A stretch of 64,000 nt of DNA from Combretum micranthum (GCA_024138025.1 JAMXBD010002253.1:124001-188000); one strand, 5' to 3'; counted from the first letter of the stretch, positions 23,939-36,899 are shown. A program made the numbers and translations. Notes: a model not told the origin generated them from the sequence alone.

Positions 23939-25588
23939 TCTAGTCCCGGCTCAAAGCATACTCCTACTGCTAGCCCAGAGGACACCACTACAACCTTAGA
24001 GCAGAACAGTAGATCTAGTCTAGGCCCAAAGAGCTAGAGACCTTATAGCTCTCATTTGATTTTATTTATGTTTTATTTTTATTGGCATGTACTTATTTTG
24101 AGCACCCAAGTCCCTGTGGGTAAACTCCTTATGATCCATATTTATCTTAGTTGATAGCTTTTTATTTCTGCTTTTAGTTTTCTTTGTTTTTCTTATAGTG
24201 ACTATAGGAAAGCAAACAAAGCAAAACTCTCTCTTGCGATGAAATTTTGATGACTTTGAAACAAATGAAGTTAGGGAAGTACCAATTTCTTTTTCTTGCA
24301 CTTTTTATTCTTTTCCTATAATTGAATTTGCTAAGAAACAGTATGGACACTGTTTGATTGCAATGTGGGGGAAGGGATTAGTTACTAGAGAATGAGAATG
24401 AATGAAGTTGTGAAATTGGTCTGGATGTATGAACTATTGAATTGCTTATATATATGTGGCATTTGTGCAGGATAGATCTGAGTAACCACCTTGAATTTTT
24501 TGTTTTAAAGCAATTTATGGCGAAATTCTGCCAAAAATGTTCAAAAATTTAGAGATAGTACAAAATATTAATTGATAGCATCTGAAAAAAAAAAAAAAAA
24601 CCAAAGAAACAATGAAAATAACTTGCTAAAGTATTTTACTTACCTACTATTGTGATTGGTTTACTTAGTTGAAATTAAGTTATGAAATCCTTAAGGAACA
24701 AGTTTACTTTATTTTTAACTTTAGAATTGGAAATTTGAGAGTCGGTCGAGTCCTTTTGTGAAAAATAAATAGGTTTACTTCTAAGAAATTTTAATTTGTA
24801 TAGATTCTTTGAGTTGTGTTTACAACTTTATAACACTTAGTGAAAAAGGTAAATGAAACTTTTAACTTAGTGATCATTGATAAAAATAAGTCTTAAATTT
24901 GTTATTTCATTCAAAAAGAAAAAAAAAAAAACAAGCATAGTTTTCTACTCCTCTGACTTAAAAAATGAAGTCATGAGTATCTGAACTTGAATGTTAAAGT
25001 GAGAAAGAGTTCTTAGGGGTATTTTGAAACCTGGTCACTTGGGTGATGAATACGGGAGATATCGACTCAATGAACTCACTATAATGAGAAGGAAGGAAAG
25101 GCAAAATTTCAACTTTTGAACTTTGAAAATGATGGAGGATTAAAACCTCCCAAAAAGAAAATAAATGCTTGTATGAAAAGAAAAAAAAGAAATGAATGCA
25201 AAGATTCAAATGAAATGAGACTTATAATAACAAAGGAGAAACTCTAAGGAAAAAGTGGATACTACATGCTTTCATTTTGTGTTGCTAAGAATATTTATAT
25301 GAACTAAAAGTCCAGTGAAGTCTAAATGAGTATTTTTCATTAGTGGATTCAGTATCTACTTTTGAATTGAATGTTCTTTTTTTAGAGACTAAGATTAAAA
25401 CTTGTTTTGTTTGGATTAGCTTCAAAATTTTAATTAAAGTACTCTAATTACAAGAAACTAGTATGGTTAGAGCAGTAGATACAAGAAAAGCAAGTTAAGC
25501 AAAAAATTGATGCTTAAATTAGAAAAAATAATTGTATCACCTATGACAAATTTCAAAAATTTTGTTCTTAATTGTTTTGCTTGAGGAC
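23939..25588 (+). other. E 3' untranslated region
   Basis: AT-rich, no coding recognised. Homologous to the reverse of D 7311-8740, including a poly-A run at 24586-24600 and the stretch ending GCTTGAGGACAAGC. Confidence 0.7.
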
Positions 25589-25614
25589 AAGCAAAAGTTC
25601 AAGTGTGGGAGAGT
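25589..25614 (+). other. E polypurine tract
   Basis: GACAAGCAAAAGTTCAAG then TGTGGGAGAGT, immediately before the 3' LTR. It matches the D tract (minus, 7285-7310). Confidence 0.75.
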
Positions 25615-27517
25615 TTATAAATCATATTTTACACAACTTTAACAAGCAATTAGTGATTAATTTAATTGAATTTCATTAAAATTTCCACAATTGGTACTCG
25701 AATTGTTTAGGTTTATGTTTTAGGTCAAAAGTTATCAAAGGAAAGCATTACAAGGCAATTTGAGTTGAAATTAAAGAATATTAGGGGATACACTAGCTTT
25801 TTTGGATCATAGCCGCCAGCGTATATTCGGCTTAGATGATGATCAGCATGTTAAAGCTTCAACACAGCCCTTACACTGTCGGTGTTCAACCAGCCTTTAC
25901 ATGAAATAGAATCAAGAAATCAAAGGCCGTCAAATCTAATCTTATGCGCCTCCGGCCTTGAGGCGACATATGTAGAAGATTAAAAGCCAAGAATTTAACA
26001 TTGGTTCAACACTACCAATGTAGAGGGATCCTATAAGCCAGCTTTTGTAATTTGATTCAACGCCAGCTTTCTGGGAATCAAAGCCACCGGCGTTGAGACG
26101 CTTAGAACATCCACAAAATTGATTTTTTAAGGGCTGGCACCTATACAGCCAACCTAGCATTGAATCTGGCCAGCCTTTGAAGTTTCATTTGAATACTGAC
26201 ATTTTAAACCCTATGCCACCGATGTTGAAGCAGTATAGATCATCTACAGAATGCAAATCGTCAACACTGAAGCCAAAGTTGCTAGTGTACAAGCATTTTA
26301 GCAATGTACACCGCTTGTAAGCCATCGGCGTATAAGTTGTAACTGCCGACGTATGTTTTGTAACTGCTAAAATTAGATGAAATGCTTGAATGTTTTGTCT
26401 ATAAATATAAGGTTTCCTTGTTTGAGATACATTGAAAATTCATTAGAAAATTGAGAAAAGGAGAGATTTAGAAATGTTTGAGTTAGTTTTTCCTTTAGGG
26501 TACTAAAACCCCAATTTTCTAGCAACCTAGAGGCGATTAGGGTTTAGCTACAGTCAAGCAATGCCCATATTGATGGGATTATGGATTTGAAGACTCCAAA
26601 TTATGGAATGAAACTACTGTTAAGGTGTTTTCAATCTTTATTTATCAATTTTATTGCTTGATTGTATATTGAGATATTATTCCTCCTTGATTATTATGAA
26701 TATGTATGAATGGATCTGATGAAGTGATACATGAATTATATTGATATTGGAATTCATTAACTGGGAATTTAGTTATTTCTACTTGTAATCTATTTAATTT
26801 GTGCTTGATCAACATAGATTAGGTTGATAGGGTTAGAGATACCCTGGAGGGATTCAATAATCCATATAAGTAAAACTTAAGTTTTTGAATGAGATTTATC
26901 ATAGGGATATGCAAACCTATGATAGAACTTAAGATTTCATTGATCTTTATGCGGGTAGGATTACAAATTCAGGTCACTTGGCGATGCTTATTTTGTAATT
27001 TTAACTAGAATAGTAATTCTGGTGAGAGCAAATTGCTATTAAACTGTTAATCATAGATAAATTATCTTGGTAGGATTGTTTATGCTATGAAAGATTTTGC
27101 TACTCCGAGAGGTGAGCAATTCTTAGTGAATTTGATTAAATCCCAAGTAATTAATTTTATTTATCAATTTGAAGCATATATCATTTCAAATGACAATATA
27201 AATACATTATTCATATATTATCTGCATCTCCTAAACCTATATCTCTCGTTGTTGTTGCTAGAACATATGGTTTTGGTTCTTCACAATCATTTGTAGTCAA
27301 TTTTAGTTAAATTATCATAGATAATAAAAAAGAACTTTCAATTGCTTAGATTAGGCTAAAAATTCAGTTTCTAGTAATTAGCCATTAGCTCTCTGTGGAC
27401 ATGACCTAGACTTTCTAAAAAAATATTGCATTGCACCCAGTGATTTTGCTGACCGGTTAAGTATTACACCGTTGCTTGAAATTGAAAATTATTTATGTGT
27501 AGTTACTGTTAGTTTCA
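25615..27517 (+). mobile_element. E 3' LTR
   Basis: 1903 bp, complete. The start TTATAAATC has lost the usual TG (compare TGATAAGATC in D). It ends TTTCA at 27517. It contains the motif array (25795-26350) and CTATAAAT at 26399-26406. Sequence of element C follows immediately. Confidence 0.85.
26399..26406 (+). promoter_or_regulatory. TATA box of E 3' LTR
   Basis: CTATAAAT, equivalent to 3898-3905. Confidence 0.6.
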
Positions 27518-28116
27518 ATTGCACAAGAATTTTCGATGTTTCCGAAACTCGATTTAAAATGTTAATAATGTTATAGAAAGATTTCTTAACTGAGTTAAAT
27601 AAAACGTGAAATAGCCATGGTAGAGGAAGGAGACATCAAGAACAAAGTGCATGTAATCAACCAAATGTGGAAGGAGAACAATAAGCGGCACTGTCGCCAA
27701 ATCCACTAGTGGCCGATGTTCAAGCCACTTTGTAAGCGACTTTAGGGCAACTGGCATAAGTGCTCGGGGCCATTCGACAAACTATGCTAGCTCTTGCTCC
27801 TGCTTCGACACCCACTCCCCCACCCTCAGCATAATAAGCATCTATAACTATGCCAATGCATAAAAACGCGCACTACCCACCATACCTTACCTCCACCACC
27901 ACTACCAAGGCCATACAAGAGTTCCTTACCTAAGTTCATAAGGAGTGACATATACTTTGAAGGAGCCTTTGGAAAAGTAGATGAGGCCAAGGATTGGTTG
28001 GCCCAAGTAGAGTGGTCATTTGATGCCTTTGAATTACGCCACCACTTGAGAGTTAATTATGGTACCTACATGCTAAGATTGAATGCAAGAGTATGGTGGG
28101 AATCCAAAAGGAGGGA
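27518..28116 (+). pseudogene. gag: C gag, N-terminal part (interrupted)
   Basis: Chromovirus-like Gag of the same family as B gag (52965). The decayed leader (27518-27880) also matches A 39240-39500. The clear coding part begins near 27905: RPYKSSLPKFIRSDIYFEGA, then EAKDWLAQVEWSFDAFELRH, YMLRLNARVWWESKRR. The B equivalents are RPYKSMLPNFIKSNRYFEGA and LRLNARVWWESRKRD. The frame is cut at 28116 by a solo LTR and resumes in phase at 32630 when one AGGGA copy is ignored. C is the oldest element visible and hosts E and A. Confidence 0.82.
28112..28116. repeat. Target-site duplication AGGGA, left copy
   Basis: AGGGA before the terminal TGTCACG; repeated at 32630-32634. Confidence 0.9.
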
Positions 28117-28542
28117 TGTCACGCCCCGAAGGGTACCCTAAACGTGGCAGTCCACCGTACACAATATTAAAGCCTAAGAATAACCACCTCAGTCACGCGA
28201 AGGCTTCCATACTATGTACAAGGCATCTAACACATAAATGAGACACATCGGAATGATACGTTTTATGTTGATACAATTGAGTAACAATGTAAAGGAAATA
28301 CAATCCACTATACTCCAAATACAAAACCCTATACTTCAAAATACTATTCATCAAACTTCAACTACATTCATCTCAAGACTTCACTACATAAAACTATTAC
28401 AAAGCAAAACGTAAAGCTTAGCCAAAAACTTCAAGCATTCTTATATCTTGCCGAAATCCCGAAGTCATTCTCGGCTTCAACCATCTCGGTCCCCACTTAG
28501 CATTCTTGGAATAACCTGCTCATTTAAACAACTATTGGGGTA

Positions 28543-28559
28543 TAAGCTACACTAGCTTA
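28543..28559 (-). other. LTR hairpin 3, minus solo LTR
   Basis: Perfect inverted repeat TAAGCTA / TAGCTTA with a 3-nt loop. On the minus strand it is followed by TACCCCAATAG. Same as A 37714-37730 and solo LTR 45914-45930. Confidence 0.65.
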
Positions 28560-28650
28560 GTGAGAATTCCCTTAATTCTATACCATAACAAGCAAGTATT
28601 AATCAATCATATGCTATGCATGAACAAACACGTGAGCAAGCAATTATGCA

Positions 28651-28694
28651 TGGGTATCCGAAACCCGTATACAGAACGGATTTACACCCTCCGT
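28651..28694 (-). other. LTR hairpins 1 and 2, minus solo LTR
   Basis: On the minus strand hairpin 1 has arms ACGGA / TCCGT around GGGTGTAAA (28694-28676). Hairpin 2 has arms GGGT / ACCC around TTCGGAT (28668-28651). Equivalent positions in A and B have different arm sequences that still pair. Confidence 0.65.
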
Positions 28695-31600
28695 ATCTTG
28701 GGTTAGTGATGGTATTGAAGTCTACACGACTGCTGCTAGTCCCCAAGCCCTCGGCTCATAGCACTCGCCTCGGCTAGGCTCACACATGGAATGCATCCCC
28801 GATGCTCCTTAGTTTCCTATGAATGAGCTCTGATCCCGGGTTTCATTATCCAAACGAGTCTTCGGACCATACCGATCGACCTGCATAGGAGTAGCACGCT
28901 ACCAAATGCAATATGTCCAATGCGATGCATGATCAATTTACTTTTTGCTTAGGTCAAAATGTTTATACATTCTTCAGAGTGACCAGCCAATATCATACAC
29001 ATAACAGAAAAAATATGAGCGGTGCAGTTATCCAATCAAATCGTGGTTTCGATATGCTTTAGTATTCTTTGGCATACATTCATCAAAGCCTCATCATATA
29101 TCCCATCCCCATTCGTATCGGTTTTTATCTTGTTCCTATAATCTAATGCAACTAACTACAAGCACAATCAAGGTAACAAAACAAGGAGAAAACTCACTCC
29201 GCCATAGGTTCGCCTTTCTTCTAGTAATAATAATCCGGAGGTAAAGAGTCAACGTCCTCGGGTTCACCTATTCATATAATAAATACCCTAATAAGTATTC
29301 TACCATCTTAGGATACTAAATCTCTAAGAAAACCTAGTGGAATTGAAATTCGCGTCATTTTCGAAGTCCCGATTTAAAATGGCCATAACTTGGTAGCTTT
29401 AAGTCGGAATTTCGCAAGTTTTATATTGATTTCTATCTACTTCGGAAGAGTTTTCTAAATATAAAGTTTAAATCAAGTTTCGAAAATATCTAAGCCTCGG
29501 AAATGAGGGATCAGATCTGTACAACGGTTATATAGATTCCGAAAATGCGGTTTTCATGAATGTACTTGAGATTCTTAAGTGCAAAATGAAACTAAATGCC
29601 ATGGAAATGATTTTCCCTATCATGAATGTTATGATATGAACTCTAATGAGCCTAAGTTCTTATAAATTTTTAGACTTAAAGAATTTAAATAAACTTTTTC
29701 CTAGAAAATCATTTCATGCTATTGTTTAACAAGTAAGTTTACTACATTTGGTCACACTTACTTATTATAAGGATTTTCTTTAAGAAAACTCCACTTTGTT
29801 TAAAGAAATTTTGACCCTTATATTAACTATATCCTAATGCCTTTATTTCTTTAATAAAATCTTCATTTGTAAACTTTTAAGTGGATCTTACACTAGGGTA
29901 GTTCCAAAAATCCGAATTTAGAAAACTTCATTTTCAAGTTGATTCTTTTAAGAAAAATGCATTTTATACTTAGAACTTTAAGTATTTGTTTTACCTATAC
30001 CCTAAGGACTTCATTTATTTAAGAAAAACCATTTTTGAAGTTGGAAAACTAGTGTTTTCTAACCATCTATCCATTATTACGAATTTAGCTTTCAAGACTT
30101 TTCAACTCAAAACTTCTATTAGACTTCATCTCTTGTTTTAAATATTTTCTTTAGTAAAAACTCATTTAAACTCATGAAAAACATCATCAAACATTATCTA
30201 TCACCTATAGGCTTCATTTTTCTTAAAACACATGTTTAGAAGTTGATAAAAGGGTTTTTAAACTAGGTTTCTCAAGTCATCCGAATTTACACAAGTCCAT
30301 TTCTTGAAAAGTGTTTTCCTTTTTGACTTTATTAACTCATCTATCCATAGATCTATGTATTAGAAAGGTTATTTACCAAGGACAAAAACATTAAAGACCA
30401 TTAATGCACATAAACTTAAAATAAAGATGAGATCTTAAATGCCTACATGAATATGAGTAGTAAAATGATAGATCTACTATATCAAGTGCTTAAATAGGTT
30501 TTGAAAACATAAAAACTATATTTTTATTAAAGATCTTTTGTTCAAAACACCTTTTTGATGAAAAATCATAAAGCTTATGGCATGAAAGCTCCTTTAAATG
30601 CTAGATCCACTTGGTGATGATTTGGTATTCTTGTTTTGATATTTCCTTGTCCCTAGCAAGAGTTCATGGGGAATTTAGTTGGAAATATCCAAGAATAACC
30701 TAGCCATTACAAAGATCTAAGGATATATGAAGCAAGATTCATTTACTTGAGACAAATGAAGGAAAAATAAAAGTTGTGTGTGTGTGTGTAAGAGCCTTAG
30801 AAGCTCACGGCATGGAGGTGGTGAGGGAGAGAAAAAGAGAGTGTTTTACCTTTTAGAAAGTTTGAAAATGAAAGAATGAAGTGAGAGAAAGAAAAAGTAG
30901 CTTATATATTAAATGGAATTAGGTTAAATGAGACTAAAATAATTTTTAAAAAATTGCAAAATGGAGTTTGTTGGAGGGGGTTTCACGCCGGCCAATGCAT
31001 GAGGAAGAGGAGAAGATTTGATTTTGATTCAACTTGTTTTGATGGAATTGAGTACAATTTGTCATAAATTGAAATAATATTTAAGAGACAAAAAGTCTTT
31101 GAAAAGGAAGTGATTGAGTGATGGTAAGTGTTGCAAGTGTAGGGTGTACAAATAGGTAGTCATAGGTTGTACTTGTGAATAGTAATGAATAGTAATCAAG
31201 ACAACTTAATTACCGGTAGTAAGAAAAATACGAATAAGAAGGTTATAACTGTATTTTTCATAAGCCGGAAAATTATGAAATTTATATTTTTGAAATCCTT
31301 ATTTTATTTCGATTCAAATGAGTATTCATAAGTAAATTTTTGAAATTCTAGTTCCGGGGCACGCTTTTCTATAATGGGTCTCGGGATGACCCGGAATTGA
31401 AATTTTCTTAAAATATGATCTTTTCTTGTTTCGAAATATAATCAAGAACTATATCCAAAATTAATTTTGCTTATAAAAGTTTCTTATTTGGAAACCGAGG
31501 AAAAGCCGGAATTAGGGTTCCTAGTTCTCACTCCAGTCTTAACCTATTCCGGTTTAGGGTTTTGGTTTCTGGTTCTTGAGTTATCTTGGTTACTTGAAAA

Positions 31601-32629
31601 ACCGGGGTTTACAATACTTTGAAACAATATTCCATATTAAATTATTTTATAAAATTTCTTTTGATATGAAACCGAAGAAAAGCCGGATATAGGGTTTCTA
31701 AGTCTTTCTCACAAAGCTTGAACTAAACCGGTTTAGGGTTTCATTTTCAGGTTTCCGAAGTTTACTTGATTACTAGGAAGCCCGGGGTATACATTATAAA
31801 AATAATAAAATTGTGTAATGAAATAAAATGAATAGTGCAAAAGACTAATCAATTACCGGTAAAAATGAAAATATGATAAGAAAAAATTATAACTGTAACT
31901 TTTATAACCCGAAAAATTATATAACTGATATATTTAGAAATCTTGTTGAATTACGAGTCTAACGGTACTAATGGTATATTTTTGATATCTCGAGCCCCGG
32001 GACATACTTTTCGGAGTCTGTGTCCGAACGGGTTCGAAATAGGTCAAAAATTTACCAATCTGATATTTTTTAAATAAACTTATATTACTACGAGCTATTC
32101 TACATATTTAAACTACCTCTCGGCCTCTAGAGTTAAGGGTGTTAGATTGCCGGACTTAAGCTATTGTATTCTACTTAGGGTTTCTAGGTGATTTTTTCGG
32201 TTTAGATCCTTGCCAAAATGGAAACTAATATTTTATGTTTATACAATATATTTAATTTGAGAAATCTATTTTACATTTCATTTTTGTAAGTATTTAATAT
32301 CTTTTAATGTTTTTGGAATTCTTGAATTGGGTTTCCTTCCCAAAGTTAATTGTTATTTACTTTTTAATAATTTATTTTTGGGTTCTATATTACCCGATTT
32401 TATAAGTCGGAGTTGCGTATAGAATTTGTCATACGTAGTGGTTTTGGAATTGGAGTTTGTTGAGTTCTTATTTTGTTTTTAAGGATTTTCATTTTCTCAA
32501 GATTAAGAATTTCTGGATTCGTTCGTGATTTAGGACTTGTCGAAATTCGTTTTTAATTTGGAGTGATTTTTAAGGTTTATTTTTGAAATTCATCTTGGAA
32601 TTATTTACTGAAATTTTATGGGGCTTACA

Positions 32630-32634
32630 AGGGA
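32630..32634. repeat. Target-site duplication AGGGA, right copy
   Basis: Second copy of AGGGA flanking the minus-strand solo LTR. Confidence 0.9.
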
Positions 32635-33479
32635 ACTTATGCCACCTGTTACATGGGAGATGTTCTTCTATGAGTTCCTTAAGAATCATTTTCCTGGAAG
32701 CCTTTGGGTACATTACAATGCAAATTTTCTGCATATCTCACAAAGAGGCTGCATTGTGGAGCAATATGAGACCGAGTTCAGTAGGCTACTCCAGTATGCC
32801 CCAGACTCGTACAAATATAGTGAGGAATTAAAGAGACAAGTTTTCTGAATGGTTTAAATGAAGACATGAGAAAAAGACTTGAGGAGTTTGACATTAAGAC
32901 TTTTAGGGAATTGGTTGAGAGAGCCTGAATTGTTGAGGGGGCCAAGAAGAGAAAGACAAAGACTGCCGAAAGGACACCCTCAGTGTTTGGAAGAAAGTTT
33001 CATGGGGAGTCAAGTTCAAGGTATCCCCAGAAAAGGTTCAAGCCACTCTATGGCTTCAAAGGAAATACAAGCGAGGGAAATAGGGGAAAGATTACTCCTA
33101 AGACCGTAAGTTGCTGGAAGTACAAGGGGGAGTACTACCGTCAGAGGTGTCTGCAGTTGATAGATAAGTGTTATTTCTGCAGGGAGGCAAGTCACAAGAT
33201 CTCTGAGTGCTAAAAGAAAGCTACCACTACTTGATATGTCTGCAAGTAAGTTGGACACTTTGCCAATGAGTGCCCATAAAGGACGGGTGCCCCAGCCAGG
33301 ACATTTGGTGGATCATCCTCGGCAAGGCTCAGAAATGGGAATAGTAGAAACCATGGCAGCCGTTCTGGATTGGCTATGCATGGCATGAGAATATATAATC
33401 TGGAGGCACAATTGGTTTGTGAGGAAGTTGAGGAAGAAGACTGTGAATTTACTGCCCTCGAAGAGGACGATGGTTAAGA
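32635..33479 (+). pseudogene. gag: C gag, C-terminal part with zinc knuckles
   Basis: Resumes with MPPVTWEMFFYEFLKNHFPG (B: TPITWEMFRHEFLENYFPGG), then EQYETEFSRLLQYAPDSYKY, a frameshift near 32845, and ELVERA followed by a stop. Three CCHC knuckles follow in 33110-33275: the first is damaged (CWKYKGEYYRQRC, Cys and His both changed to Tyr), the second is intact (CYFCREASHKISEC), and the third lacks its first Cys and has an internal stop before GHFANEC. The tail has FTALEEDDG before TAA at about 33476. The order is identical to B gag. Confidence 0.84.
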
Positions 33480-33599
33480 TTTTGGACTCGTGATAGGTCA
33501 GTCTTCTAACCTTTGTTTCTATTTTCTTTCAGTTGATTATGGATCGCTTAGGATCCAAGGACTAGAAAAAGAAAAACAAGTGTAGTAATCTAAGATGAA

Positions 33600-33803
33600 G
33601 TTAGGGAAAATGAACTAGAATGGTTTGGGATAGTAATTAGCCATCTTGAACACATGACACATATTAGTAGATAAGACGACTGCTTACACCTTATTCGATA
33701 CTAGAGCCACACACTCTTTTATCACTATTGGTTTGACAAGATAAGTTAGATTACCAATAGCCATCGCCATCTCTGGCTTTCGTGTCAAGACTCCAATGGA
33801 AAG
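33600..33803 (+). pseudogene. pol: C protease start, cut by A
   Basis: LFDTRATHSFI at about 33687-33723 is the retropepsin motif, normally DTGATHSFI in Del/Tekay chromoviruses, with Gly changed to Arg. The frame runs to 33803, where the 5' LTR of A begins. The rest of C pol must lie beyond the right edge of the window. Confidence 0.75.
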
Positions 33804-35363
33804 TGTAAGCCCTGGGAAATTTCAGTAGATAATTCTAAAGATGAACTTGGGAAATAAAACCCTGAAAGTCACTCCGAATTAAAACCGAACTTCGACAAGT
33901 CCCAAATTTCGAACGAATCTGGAAATTTCTGAATCGTGAGAAAATAAGGAGCCTCAAAAATAAAATAGCAACCCAATATACTTCAATTCTAAAATCTCTA
34001 CATGCGACAAACTTTATATTTAACTCCAACTTATAAATTCGGATATAATAGAGCCCTAAAACAAATAGTTAAGAAGTGAATAGTAATTAACCTTCGGGAA
34101 TAAAACTCAATCCAAAACAATTTTGAGAACGTTGTGAGATATTAAATACTCATGAAAACCGACCTTAAAATAGATCTCACCAATCAGATAAGTCATATAA
34201 GTATAAAATATCAGTTTCCAAATTGGCAAAGGTGTAGACCGGAGAGTCAATCGGGAAACCTAAGTCCCTGTAACTCCCAAGAAACTCCATGGTCTGGATC
34301 CGGCAATTCCGTGTTCCTAAACCAAGGAGTCGAAATAAGAGGAAAAGGTGTAATTGGTTCGTGTTGAGCCTAGGATGCTATAAAGGATGAGATCAACGAG
34401 TTTTCGGCCTATTCCAATGCGGCTAGGTACCGACTTCGAAAAGCGCGCTCGGAGATCCGCAATATTAAAAACATGTTATTAATGCCGTTAGACTCATGTT
34501 TTATAATGATCTTTAAAATATTAGTTTTATAAGTTTCAATAGCTAGAATTTCATGATTTTTGCAAAATTATCAGAATTACTGTACTACCGGTAATTAGGG
34601 GGTCTTTCAGTACGATCCGCCACTATCCATTACATAATTTTATTTTTATTTTTATTTTTATTTTTGTTCTTGTAATATGTACCCTAGCTTCGTAGTAATC
34701 GAATAACCTTCGAAAACCGGAAAACGAAACCCTATATCAATCTAGTTCAAGCTTAGTGAGAGGAGCTTAGAAACCCTAGATCCGACTTTCTTTCGATTTC
34801 ATAACAAAAGAAGTTTTATAAAATAAATGAATATGAATTATCATTCTAAAGTATATTTTAGACCTTTGAAAGTTTTAAATTCGGGAATTTTTCAATTCCG
34901 GGCCTTCCCGAGCTCAATTACGGAAAAGCGTGCCCCAGGACTACGAACTCAGAAAAATGTTCCGGAATATTCATTAGAACCGTAATTTTATGAAGATTCC
35001 AAAAATATCAATTTTATAATTTTCCGGGCTATAAAAATTACAGTTATAGCCTTTTTCCCGTGTTTTCGTTACAACCGGTAAAGTAGATGTCTTGTCTACT
35101 ATTCACAAGTACAACCTACGCTACACACTATCCATACCCTATTCTTACATCTTTACAACTACTCATTACGTTTTCTTTTCCAAGAAAAATTTGTTTCCAA
35201 ATTAATTATTACAAATATTACATTTATTACTTAAATTATAAATTTTATCAAAAATTCAATTTTCTCTCTCCCTCCCCTATACTTGGCCGGCGCATTCCCC
35301 TCCCATTTCCCTCCAATTTGTTTTATTTTACTCATTTTATTACAATCAAACCCCAATGCACAT

Positions 35364-35374
35364 TATATATAAAC
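35364..35374 (+). promoter_or_regulatory. TATA box, A 5' LTR
   Basis: TATATATAAAC followed by a CT-rich stretch (CTATTCTCTCTCTTC). The 3' LTR has ATATATAAAC at about 61919. Confidence 0.55.
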
Positions 35375-36859
35375 TCATCTTCTATTCTCTCTCTTCATTT
35401 TCACTATTCTAAATTTTTGCAAAGGTTGAAAACCCTCTCCTCCTCCTCCTATTGTTGCCGTGACACACACACACATGCACACACCTCCACAAGTTTGTTT
35501 CATCTTCTTTTCTTCTTCCAATCATCCATTAGATGATGATTCCAAGCTTTGTTAGTCCTAAACCTTGTAGTGGCAAGACCATTCTTGTGTGTTTTTCACA
35601 TTTAATCCCAATGAGCATATGCTAGGGACATGAAAACACTTGTACAAGAATATCAAGCCATCACAAGAAGTGGATCTAGAGTTTAAAGGAGTTTTTGTTG
35701 AGATATCATCTTGTTCATGCATGTCAAGTAGGAATCTTGCATAGATCTTTATGTTCATGCCATGAAACTCATGATTCATGCATTATATTTAGTAGATCTA
35801 GTGTTTAGACATTCACATCTTCATCTACATTTATGTTCATGTGGTTGTTTTGATTTTCATGCATTGATGATCATGAAAATGTAGCCTTGCCTATGTATAG
35901 ATATGTTAGATGGTAGATCTTCATGTATGGAAGACAAGGAACTTGAGAAAGAAAATATTTTGTTGGAAAAGCTTAGTTGAAAATTCTGATGATTTTGAAA
36001 CCCTATGTTGAAAACCACCAAAACCACTTTAAAACTCATATTTTTCATAAAAAATGGAAGGTATATGTGATAGATGCCCTTTGGGAATGATTTTCATAAG
36101 TTTAGATGAGTTTAGGCATGAGAAAAATGTAAGACAAGTAGTGGAGTTAGGATGAAAAATATTGAGATAGTAAATTATAGTCAAATTCGTATTTTTGGAT
36201 GATGCCCACATAAACACTTAGTATCCAAGCTTAGATGGCATGTTCTATGAGTCAAATGGAGTCCTTAGGTAATGGACATATTGAAGCTTCAATTTTTGAT
36301 GCCTTAAACAAGATTTCTCATAAAGAAAATGCAAGAAAGTGAAATTTACAAAATTCGGATTTTTGTAAGTAGCTTGTTCAAAAACATAGTTACCCAATGA
36401 AAAATGTGGATTTTTATGCATAAATGAAGGTCATAATAAGTATAGATATTGGGAACTTATTTTGAGTTGGATAACAAGCAAATTTCAAGAAGAAAATTAT
36501 GAAAACCCTAGGGAATGTGAGGTTGGAAATAATAGCTTTTATAAGTAGTCATTAAGGAACTTCTTAATAATTAGGAGTCCATGGGAGTTCATCATAAAGA
36601 ATCATCAAACCATGCATATATTGAGTTCATTACATGATAGTCATATTAGGAACTCATTCATATACCATTTATACATGAATCATCAACTAGGAACATTTTT
36701 ACCAAATGCAAAACAATTTTTTTTCGGAATCGGAGATTTTACGGAACAGATCTGATCCCACTGTTCCATGACCTTAATGTTTTCAAAACTTGAAAATAAT
36801 ACAAGGAATAGATAGATCTTTCGAAGTAGATAGAGATCGATATAAAATTTGCAAAATTC

Positions 36860-36899
36860 CGAGTTAAAATGACCAAGTTATGGCCGTTTTAAGTTGGAA
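36860..36899 (+). repeat. Conserved LTR block (A copy)
   Basis: Contains GAGTTAAAATGACCAAG followed by TTATGGCCGTTTTAAG. AAAATGACCA and TGGCCGTTTT form an imperfect inverted repeat around AGTTA. The block is nearly unchanged in solo LTR 45063, B 49989 and 58487, and A 3' LTR 63395, and is recognisable on the minus strand at 29368 and 88. Confidence 0.75.

Larger units (their letters stand above)
3202..27517 (+). mobile_element. E: Athila-like LTR retrotransposon, interrupted by D and F
   Basis: Plus-strand Ty3/Gypsy element of Athila type. It comprises a truncated 5' LTR (3202-4966), an Asp-type primer site, gag, protease, reverse transcriptase, RNase H, integrase, an env-like ORF, a polypurine tract and a 3' LTR (25615-27517). 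D (5524-16202) interrupts gag. Removing D and one copy of its GACCA duplication reconnects the gag reading frame. All ORFs are decayed. E itself sits in the gag region of chromovirus-like element C, whose sequence resumes at 27518. E's own target duplication cannot be checked because its left end is outside the window. Confidence 0.88.
28117..32629 (-). mobile_element. Solo LTR, minus strand, in C gag
   Basis: 4513 bp with TG/CA termini (TGTCACGCC at 28117, GGCTTACA ending 32629) and a perfect duplication AGGGA on both sides. No internal domain is present, so this is a solo LTR left by LTR-LTR recombination. On the minus strand it starts TGTAAGCCC like the solo LTR at 41476 and the A LTRs. 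It shares with them the repeated AAATTCGG-type segments, the conserved block (29368-29410) and the hairpins at 28543-28559, 28651-28668 and 28676-28694. (GT)n lies at 30774-30789. A TATA-like ATATATAAG lies on the minus strand near 30905. No coding region. Confidence 0.92.

Noticed and set aside
27087..27296. 69-codon Leu-rich frame in the E 3' LTR
   Set aside because: Hydrophobic by AT-rich composition; the 5' LTR copy at 4540-4745 has stops. No evidence of selection.
34152..34367. 71-codon frame nearly identical to one at 60715-60930
   Set aside because: The duplication is only the LTR pair of A. No family or motif recognised, and the frame is not conserved in other LTR families.
35087..35536. 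149-codon open frame in the A 5' LTR
   Set aside because: It covers the TATA box and a CT/AC-rich leader, its composition is low-complexity, and it is not kept intact in the 3' LTR copy. Not a gene.
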